5,041 nucleotides of DNA from JAJRVH01 sp964505995. Its GTDB lineage: Bacteria > Pseudomonadota > Zetaproteobacteria > Mariprofundales > Mariprofundaceae. Every line of letters begins with the position of its first letter. Within the stretch, counting starts at the first letter, position 1. This document shows positions 1 through 5,041 of this stretch, piece after piece. The notes below the pieces were generated by a model. It saw nothing but the letters and a program-made list of their open reading frames with translations, was not told the DNA's origin and made no database searches. Made by a program: the position numbers and the translations under genes. The DNA lies in contig CAZDLB010000113.1 in NCBI GenBank assembly GCA_964505995.1, positions 1 to 5,041 of the forward strand. The letters are read 5' to 3'.

Positions 1-1
1 G

Positions 2-49
2 CGCGACATCGTCGTGACCGTCCTCGCCGATGATGCACGCCGGGCATGA
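2..49 (+). CDS. Possible 3' end of an upstream gene (partial)
   Basis: The frame starting at base 2 is open from the window edge and encodes RDIVVTVLADDARRA before a TGA at 47-49. The other two forward frames stop early, at 31-33 and 13-15. The residue mix (a hydrophobic strand, then an acidic and basic tail) looks like an ordinary protein C-terminus, but 15 residues are too few to name a family. If real, the gene ends 34 bp before hemH, in the same direction, and its stop codon overlaps the proposed hemH -35 box. I do not recognise it, and it could be chance. Confidence 0.3.
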   Translation, partial: RDIVVTVLADDARRA

Positions 50-74
50 CCTCGTGGCGGGATGCCGCTAGCGT
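46..74 (+). promoter_or_regulatory. Candidate hemH promoter, nearly leaderless
   Basis: ATGACC (46-51, four of six matches to TTGACA) is followed by a 17-nt spacer and TAGCGT (69-74, three of six matches to TATAAT). Only 9 nt separate the -10 box from the hemH ATG at 84, so the transcript would start within about three bases of the start codon. No Shine-Dalgarno sequence lies in front of that ATG. The match is modest and this is inference from spacing. Confidence 0.35.
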
Positions 75-83
75 GGCCGCGCC

Positions 84-1100
84 ATGATTTACACCAGCCA
101 GTCATCCTTCGAGCATGAGCAGGACATGCCTGTCGGCATCCTGCTGACCAATCTCGGCACGCCGGATGCGCCGGATCGCGCTTCGCTGCGCCGGTATCTG
201 AAGGAATTCCTTTCCGATCCGCGGGTCGTCGAGCAGCCGCGCTGGCTGTGGTGGCCTATTCTTCACGGCATCATCCTGAACATCCGGCCGGCCCGCTCGG
301 CGGCGGCCTACCGCAGCATATGGACCGATGACGGCTCGCCGCTGATGGTGCACAGCCTGGCCCAGCTGGCCGGGTTCAGGAAAAGGCTGGGCGAGGGTGT
401 GCGGGTGGAGCTGGCCATGCGCTATGGCCGGCCGTCGATCGCCGAAGGGCTGCGCGCCCTCAGGGAGCAGGGATGCCGCAGGCTTCTGATTCTGCCGCTG
501 TATCCGCAGTATTCGGCGACGACGAGCGGCTCGACCTTCGATGCCGTGGCCGATGAGCTGAAACGCTGGCGCAGGGTGCCGGGGCTGCGCTTCGTGGACT
601 CGTACCACGATCATCCGGGCTATATCGCCGCGCTGGCCGCCAGCGTGCGCGAACACTGGCAGAATCATGGGCGGGCGGAGCGGCTGCTGATGTCGTTCCA
701 TGGCATCCCGGAACGCTATTTCAGGAACGGCGACCCCTATCCCTGTCTGTGCCGTGTGACGGCGCGCCTGCTGGCCGAATCGCTGGATCTGGGTGAGGAT
801 GACTGGCAGGTGAGTTTCCAGTCCCGTTTCGGCCGCGAGCCGTGGGTGAAGCCCTATACCGATGAAACGCTGAGATCATGGGCGAAGGAGGGTGTTCGCC
901 GGGTGGACGTGATCTGCCCCGGCTTCTCGGCCGATTGCCTGGAGACGCTGGAGGAGATCGCGGTGGAGAATCGCGACGTCTTCATCGAGGCCGGCGGAAC
1001 GGAATTGCGCTATATCCCGGCGCTGAACGGCCGGACGGATCATGTCCAGGCATTGAGCGATATCGCCCTGGGGCATCTTACGGGATGGGTGGACGGCTAG
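84..1100 (+). CDS. hemH: Ferrochelatase (protohaem ferro-lyase)
   Basis: This enzyme inserts Fe2+ into protoporphyrin IX, the last step of protohaem synthesis, in the cytoplasm or at the inner face of the membrane. The 338-residue length is normal for bacterial HemH. Family landmarks appear in order: the N-terminal GILLTNLGTPDAP (18-30), RRYLKEFLSDPRVVE (36-50), LPLYPQYSATTSGST (137-151), the active-site motif SFHGIPERY with catalytic His206, SFQSRFGREPWVKPYT (244-259), and PGFSADCLETLEEI (279-292) with the conserved Glu287. The ATG at 84 is preferred to the one at 126 because homologues usually carry a short polar stretch (here FEHEQ) before the GxLLxNLGTP strand. Neither start has a well-placed Shine-Dalgarno sequence. 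A Cys-x-Cys pair (221, 223) sits beside the active-site loop. The gene converges on the CNB gene across the assembly gap, so its terminator is not visible. Confidence 0.97.
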   Translation: MIYTSQSSFEHEQDMPVGILLTNLGTPDAPDRASLRRYLKEFLSDPRVVEQPRWLWWPILHGIILNIRPARSAAAYRSIWTDDGSPLMVHSLAQLAGFRKRLGEGVRVELAMRYGRPSIAEGLRALREQGCRRLLILPLYPQYSATTSGSTFDAVADELKRWRRVPGLRFVDSYHDHPGYIAALAASVREHWQNHGRAERLLMSFHGIPERYFRNGDPYPCLCRVTARLLAESLDLGEDDWQVSFQSRFGREPWVKPYTDETLRSWAKEGVRRVDVICPGFSADCLETLEEIAVENRDVFIEAGGTELRYIPALNGRTDHVQALSDIALGHLTGWVDG

Positions 1101-1107
1101 CAGTCTG

Positions 1108-1207
1108 NNNNNNNNNNNNNNNNNNNNNNNNNNNNNNNNNNNNNNNNNNNNNNNNNNNNNNNNNNNNNNNNNNNNNNNNNNNNNNNNNNNNNNNNNNNNN
1201 NNNNNNN
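1108..1207. other. Assembly gap, 100 N
   Basis: Exactly 100 unresolved bases lie here. That is the conventional placeholder for a scaffold gap of unknown size, so the true length is not known. It falls between the 3' ends of two convergent genes. Both edges carry the same hexamer AGTCTG (1102-1107 and 1208-1213), so the two contigs may in fact abut or overlap. Any open frame running through this stretch is an artefact. Confidence 0.97.
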
Positions 1208-1228
1208 AGTCTGCCAGATCCTCCGCTT

Positions 1229-2008
1229 CTAGCAGGCGGGCTGTTCGAAACCGGTCAGCCCGTAGGATGAAAGCCTGGCGGCGAATTCCCGGTTGTGCTG
1301 GCATGCCTCGAGCAGGGCATCGCGGGGGAAGGCCAGCACGCTGGTCCAGCCGGTGGAGCGGACATCGGCCGTCGGGGCAAAGCCCAGGGCGGATACCTCG
1401 CCGATGATTTCTCCGGCGCCACGATGGGCCACGGTTCTGCCATCCCGAATGATGTCCAGTCCGCCATGGCTGATGAAATACAGCGCCTCGTTGGCGCGTC
1501 CCTTCTCGATCAGCAGCTGCTCCGGGGCCAGTGCGATCGGATCGGCATCGTCGAACAGCCTGTGTCGTTCGTTTTCGTGCAAGGTGCGAAACAGCGGATG
1601 GATGGCCAGCTGGATTTCCAGGTCGCGCAGGTGTGCTTCCAGCTCCAGCAGTTCATGCAGCTCCGAACAGGCCGCATCCCGCATCAGATCGCGAAGCTCA
1701 TTGGCCCCGACCTCGAAGACGACGCAGTCTCCGACGGCCACCCACGCCAGTTCCGGCGGATTTTCCGGACGCATGAAGCTGCGGATGCCGAGGGCCTCGC
1801 CGGCTCCGTAATGATAGACCGGGATACGCTGATCCCCGACGCAGGCCAGAACCCGAACCTCGCCGTCCTGGATCAGGCGAATGCCGCGAAAGCCGGCTTC
1901 CGGTCCCGGCAACGGTTCACCGTCGCTGTAGGCCTGCTCCCGGCCCCGGTCATAGAACGCGTTCTGACAGGCCGGCGACAGATGATGCAGATGATCGAGG
2001 AATGGCAT
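1229..2008 (-). CDS. Tandem cyclic-nucleotide-binding-domain protein without HTH
   Basis: This 259-residue soluble protein appears to hold two Crp-type CNB beta-barrels. The first spans about residues 15-105 (RLIQDGEVRVL, then the glycine turn GAGEALG at 68-74). A charged, leucine-rich helix follows (about 105-135). The second spans about 137-250: HPLFRTL, the barrel YFISHGGLDIIRDGRTV (177-193), then GAGEIIGEVSALG (197-209). In the second barrel the phosphate-binding cassette has the GE pair but reads PTADVRS (212-218), where cAMP-binding members usually have P-R-A-A/T. The phosphate-contacting Arg is therefore missing. The first barrel also lacks it. No helix-turn-helix or enzymatic domain follows, so this is not a transcription factor; a sensor, scaffold or regulatory subunit is more likely. 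The gene lies 44 bp downstream of the PpiC lipoprotein gene on the same strand but has its own promoter. The ATG has no Shine-Dalgarno sequence and sits at the predicted transcription start. Confidence 0.82.
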   Translation of the reverse strand: MPFLDHLHHLSPACQNAFYDRGREQAYSDGEPLPGPEAGFRGIRLIQDGEVRVLACVGDQRIPVYHYGAGEALGIRSFMRPENPPELAWVAVGDCVVFEVGANELRDLMRDAACSELHELLELEAHLRDLEIQLAIHPLFRTLHENERHRLFDDADPIALAPEQLLIEKGRANEALYFISHGGLDIIRDGRTVAHRGAGEIIGEVSALGFAPTADVRSTGWTSVLAFPRDALLEACQHNREFAARLSSYGLTGFEQPAC

Positions 2009-2014
2009 GGCGCC

Positions 2015-2020
2015 AGTCTA
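2015..2020 (-). promoter_or_regulatory. -10 box of the CNB gene, leaderless start
   Basis: Read on the minus strand, TAGACT lies 6 nt upstream of the ATG. With normal -10 spacing, transcription would start at the A of the start codon (2008), placing the hexamer at -12 to -7. There is no -35 match at the expected distance (that stretch reads CCTGAT). An activator-type palindrome lies there instead. No ribosome-binding site is present. Confidence 0.5.
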
Positions 2021-2040
2021 GGCAGGTCGAACCCCGGATC

Positions 2041-2058
2041 AGGTGATGCAGATCACCT
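2041..2058 (-). promoter_or_regulatory. CRP/FNR-family operator, class II position
   Basis: This is a perfect 7-bp inverted repeat, AGGTGAT-ctgc-ATCACCT on the minus strand. Its core GTGA-N6-TCAC is that of CRP sites; consensus TGTGA-N6-TCACA is matched at 8 of 10 positions. FNR sites (TTGAT-N4-ATCAA) also match at 8 of 10, but the G at the discriminating position favours a CRP/Vfr-like regulator. The centre (2049.5) is at -41.5 from the start predicted by the TAGACT box, the standard class II activator position. The distal half overlaps the TGA stop of the upstream lipoprotein gene. The CNB protein has no HTH and cannot be the binder, so another Crp-family factor is implied. Confidence 0.6.
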
Positions 2059-2958
2059 TTTTACCGGGGCGGGTGAAGCTTCCGTCCCGGCTGCTGGCGC
2101 GATCGTATCCGGGCGATAGGGCTGGAACAGCTGGATGCTTGCCTCTTTTTCCAGTTCCAGAAACCAGTTGTTCAGCTGCGCCTGTTCCAGCTGGCTGATG
2201 ATCTCCTCGCGCACCTCATCGAGGCTCTTCTTGCGGCTGGGGCGTTTGCCCAGCACCTGGATGATGTGCCAGCCGAACTTCGTTTTTACCGGCTGACTGA
2301 TCTCGTTCGGTTCAAGGGAGAAGGCGACCTCCTCGAAGGCCGGCACCATGACGCCGCGCGGGAACCAGTTCAGATCGCCGCCGCGAGCCTTGTTGCTGTC
2401 ATCCAGCGACTCACTGGCGGCAAGGGTGGCGAAATCGGCCTTGTGCAGCAGCTTGCGACGGATGGCCTTCGCCTTCTCCTCGCTGGCGACGAGGATATGG
2501 CGGGCATGGACCTGCTCGGGCACCGTGAACTCCTCCGGATGCTGGTCGTAGTAGGCACGGATGGCCGCCTCATCGATCTCGGGCATATGCGATCGCTGCC
2601 AGTTTCGGGCCGCTTCGATGAGGATGTGCCGACGCGCCTTCTCGATGCGCTGACGGATGGCCGGATCGAGATCCAGGCCGAGCGCGGTGGCCTTCTGACT
2701 GATGACATGGCGGCGAATCAGCGTGCGCAGGATGTGGCCGCGAACCTGCGGATCGTCGCGGAACTGCTGCATGCTGTCGGGCATGGCCGCCAGCTCCTCG
2801 TCGATATCCCGTTCGAAGATCGGCACCCCGTTGACGGTGGCGGCGACGGGACTGTCCGGCAGCGGTTCGGCAATCTTCTGTTCCGGTGACGGATTGCATC
2901 CGGATGCGGTCAGCAGCCATGCGCCCAGCAGCAGAGCTCCGATTCGTCCGCTTTTCAT
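2053..2958 (-). CDS. PpiC/SurA-like peptidyl-prolyl isomerase lipoprotein
   Basis: This is a predicted periplasmic foldase anchored by a lipid. The start at 2958 gives 301 residues. The N-terminus is MKSGRIGALLLGAWLLTASGC, a type II signal peptide with lipidated Cys21. The +2 residue is Asn rather than Asp, which fits outer-membrane sorting. A SurA-like helical region follows (about 38-146, opening VAATVNGVPIFERDID). The parvulin domain spans about 150-236 and shows its hallmarks: ARHILV (152-157), GGDLNWF (193-199), MVPAFEEVAFSL (204-215) and FGWHIIQV (228-235). The tail is low-complexity and Pro/Ala-rich. The in-frame ATG at 2982 would add eight residues before the signal peptide. It is rejected because AAGGGAG (2972-2966) is well placed, 7 nt before the 2958 ATG, and because the -10 box lies almost against the 2982 ATG. 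The likely role is folding of outer-membrane or secreted proteins. The gene diverges from cstA. Confidence 0.93.
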   Translation of the reverse strand: MKSGRIGALLLGAWLLTASGCNPSPEQKIAEPLPDSPVAATVNGVPIFERDIDEELAAMPDSMQQFRDDPQVRGHILRTLIRRHVISQKATALGLDLDPAIRQRIEKARRHILIEAARNWQRSHMPEIDEAAIRAYYDQHPEEFTVPEQVHARHILVASEEKAKAIRRKLLHKADFATLAASESLDDSNKARGGDLNWFPRGVMVPAFEEVAFSLEPNEISQPVKTKFGWHIIQVLGKRPSRKKSLDEVREEIISQLEQAQLNNWFLELEKEASIQLFQPYRPDTIAPAAGTEASPAPVKR

Positions 2959-2965
2959 GCCTGTG

Positions 2966-2972
2966 CTCCCTT
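2966..2972 (-). promoter_or_regulatory. Shine-Dalgarno deciding the PpiC lipoprotein start
   Basis: On the minus strand AAGGGAG ends 7 nt before the ATG at 2958, inside the reading frame of the longer alternative (ATG at 2982). This spacing and the signal peptide that begins at 2958 settle the start in favour of the shorter protein. Confidence 0.8.
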
Positions 2973-2988
2973 GCCTGTGCATTTCGCT

Positions 2989-3016
2989 AGAGTAGCGTCA
3001 CGCCTGAATATGTTAA
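2989..3016 (-). promoter_or_regulatory. Promoter of the PpiC lipoprotein gene
   Basis: On the minus strand TTAACA (3016-3011, five of six matches to TTGACA) is followed by a 16-nt spacer and TACTCT (2994-2989, three of six matches). Transcription would start near 2982, leaving a leader of about 24 nt with the Shine-Dalgarno sequence inside it. The -10 box lies within a small perfect palindrome, CGCTA-gag-TAGCG (2985-2997), which could be an operator. Confidence 0.5.
3009..3014 (+). promoter_or_regulatory. Possible cstA -10 box
   Basis: TATGTT matches four of six -10 positions and would start a leader of about 70 nt. No convincing -35 box is present at normal spacing, so the promoter would need an activator or lies elsewhere. 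It overlaps the -35 box of the divergent lipoprotein promoter, so the two would compete for polymerase. Confidence 0.25.
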
Positions 3017-3029
3017 GCACCATCTGAAC

Positions 3030-3076
3030 GGGGCGCGGTCGCCCCCGCAGGATGGGATGATGCGGCCCTCGGCCGC
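3030..3076 (+). promoter_or_regulatory. cstA leader with two hairpins and GGA motifs
   Basis: Two GC-rich inverted repeats lie in the leader: GGGGCG-cggt-CGCCCC (3030-3045) and GCGGCC-ctc-GGCCGC (3062-3076, including one flanking base). The second ends directly against the Shine-Dalgarno sequence. Between them, AGGATGGGA (3049-3057) has two GGA motifs, and two more lie in the Shine-Dalgarno sequence (3080-3085). In E. coli the cstA leader is bound by CsrA at GGA-containing sites that include the Shine-Dalgarno sequence. The same arrangement here is suggestive but unproven. Neither hairpin is followed by a T-run, so they are not intrinsic terminators. Confidence 0.45.
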
Positions 3077-3086
3077 AAGGGAGGAG
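3077..3086 (+). promoter_or_regulatory. Strong Shine-Dalgarno of cstA
   Basis: AAGGGAGGAG ends 5 nt before the ATG at 3092. It is the best ribosome-binding site in the window and contrasts with hemH and the CNB gene, which have none. Confidence 0.85.
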
Positions 3087-3091
3087 CTCAC

Positions 3092-4789
<1,698 letters not shown>

Positions 4790-4817
4790 TGCTTTGCATT
4801 TGAGATGCTGCATAGCA

Positions 4818-4846
4818 GAGACAGCCAAGTGTTTCGTTGCTAAAAT
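4818..4846 (+). promoter_or_regulatory. Promoter of the 50-aa ORF, leaderless
   Basis: GAGACA (4818-4823, four of six matches) is followed by a 17-nt spacer and TAAAAT (4841-4846, five of six matches). It is the best -10 match in the window. The ATG at 4853 begins 6 nt after the -10 box, so the predicted transcription start coincides with the start codon. No Shine-Dalgarno sequence is present. The intergenic segment 4790-4852 is 28 of 63 G+C by hand count, clearly lower than the surrounding genes. Confidence 0.55.
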
Positions 4847-4852
4847 ATGCCC

Positions 4853-5005
4853 ATGAACAAGTCGCAGGGAAAGCTCATCAGGCTCGGTGAAGAGAAGCCG
4901 GACATGATTTTCAATCAGGTGTGGGAAGTGACATGCATGACGTGGCCTGAGCCTGTGCCGGAAAAAATGGATCGCTCCAGGGTGAAGGTGATTCGTGCTG
5001 GCTGA
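4853..5005 (+). CDS. Small hypothetical protein, 50 aa
   Basis: The ORF encodes 50 residues, starting MNKSQGKLIRLGEEKPDM and ending RSRVKVIRAG. It is charged and soluble, with no signal peptide or membrane segment. The middle has aromatic and Pro-Glu residues (FNQVWEVTCMTWPEPVPEK, about 20-38). Support for a real gene: a good promoter directly in front, natural-looking composition, and an 11-nt overlap with the next start codon, as in tightly coupled gene pairs. I do not recognise the family. A small first gene coupled to a possible nucleotidyltransferase would fit an antitoxin or partner role, but that is inference only. Confidence 0.5.
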   Translation: MNKSQGKLIRLGEEKPDMIFNQVWEVTCMTWPEPVPEKMDRSRVKVIRAG

Positions 5006-5041
5006 GGACTACCGCGACATGATCGTCGAGCTCAACCGCTT
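4995..5041 (+). CDS. 5' end of a possible nucleotidyltransferase-like gene (partial)
   Basis: A GTG start preceded by AAGGTG (4985-4990, 4 nt spacer) opens a frame reading M(V)LAEDYRDMIVELNR up to the window end. It overlaps the 3' end of the 50-aa ORF by 11 nt, so translation is probably coupled. The pattern ML-x-D/E-D/E-Y/F-R-D-M-hydrophobic resembles, from memory, the N-terminus of nucleotidyltransferase-fold proteins of the AbiEii/MNT type, in which this helix leads into a VGAYALAxHG-like strand. Fifteen codons cannot prove this, and the catalytic region lies beyond the window. Confidence 0.38.
   Translation, partial: MLAEDYRDMIVELNR

Noticed and set aside
1237..1262. CGGGCTG...CAGCCCG inverted repeat at the 3' end of the CNB gene, as a terminator
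   Set aside because: It lies inside the last codons of the gene, has a 12-nt loop and no T-run on either strand.
876..1304. Open frames crossing the run of N on either strand
   Set aside because: They stay open only because N codons cannot encode stops.
2041..2062. Plus-strand intrinsic terminator: 7-bp hairpin followed by TTTTT
   Set aside because: No plus-strand gene ends nearby, the stem is short with only three G-C pairs, and on the strand of the real genes no T-run follows. The operator reading explains the symmetry and its position better.
1295..2119. 274-codon plus-strand frame opposite the CNB gene
   Set aside because: There is no family resemblance or coding pattern, and it runs through the CNB promoter and into the lipoprotein gene. 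The minus-strand CNB protein has clear fold motifs.
2959..2982. Longer N-terminus for the PpiC lipoprotein starting at 2982
   Set aside because: It would put eight polar residues before the lipoprotein signal, lacks a Shine-Dalgarno sequence, and sits at the predicted transcription start.

Overview
The window is GC-rich coding DNA. The gene content (a ferrochelatase, a parvulin-type lipoprotein with a Lol-compatible lipobox, and CstA) fits a Gram-negative proteobacterium, most likely a gammaproteobacterium. No rRNA or marker gene is present to place it more closely.

Layout, left to right: a possible tail of an upstream gene (2-49, +); hemH, ferrochelatase (84-1100, +); a scaffold gap of exactly 100 N (1108-1207); a protein with two cyclic-nucleotide-binding (CNB) folds and no DNA-binding domain (1229-2008, -); a PpiC/SurA-like peptidyl-prolyl isomerase lipoprotein (2053-2958, -); a 133-bp divergent intergenic region; cstA, a carbon-starvation/pyruvate-type transporter (3092-4789, +); then an AT-richer junction, a 50-residue small ORF (4853-5005, +) and the first 15 codons of an overlapping gene (4995 to the window end, +). 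Those codons resemble the N-terminus of nucleotidyltransferase-fold, toxin-antitoxin-type proteins. hemH and the CNB gene converge across the gap. The lipoprotein gene and cstA diverge from a shared promoter region.

Most of the window is conserved housekeeping or nutritional function: the last step of haem synthesis, folding of envelope proteins, and uptake of small carbon compounds. The most informative new signals are regulatory. The CNB gene has a perfect 7-bp inverted repeat with a GTGA-N6-TCAC core (CRP-like) centred exactly at -41.5 from the start predicted by its -10 box. It has no -35 box, which is the geometry of a class II CRP/FNR-activated promoter. Three genes (hemH, the CNB gene, the 50-aa ORF) have a -10 hexamer only 6-9 nt before the start codon and no Shine-Dalgarno sequence, which suggests leaderless or nearly leaderless mRNAs. 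The cstA leader carries two hairpins and four GGA motifs, two of them in the Shine-Dalgarno sequence, which recalls the known CsrA control of cstA in E. coli. No clear novel multi-gene system is visible. The one candidate accessory module, at the right edge, is cut off by the window.
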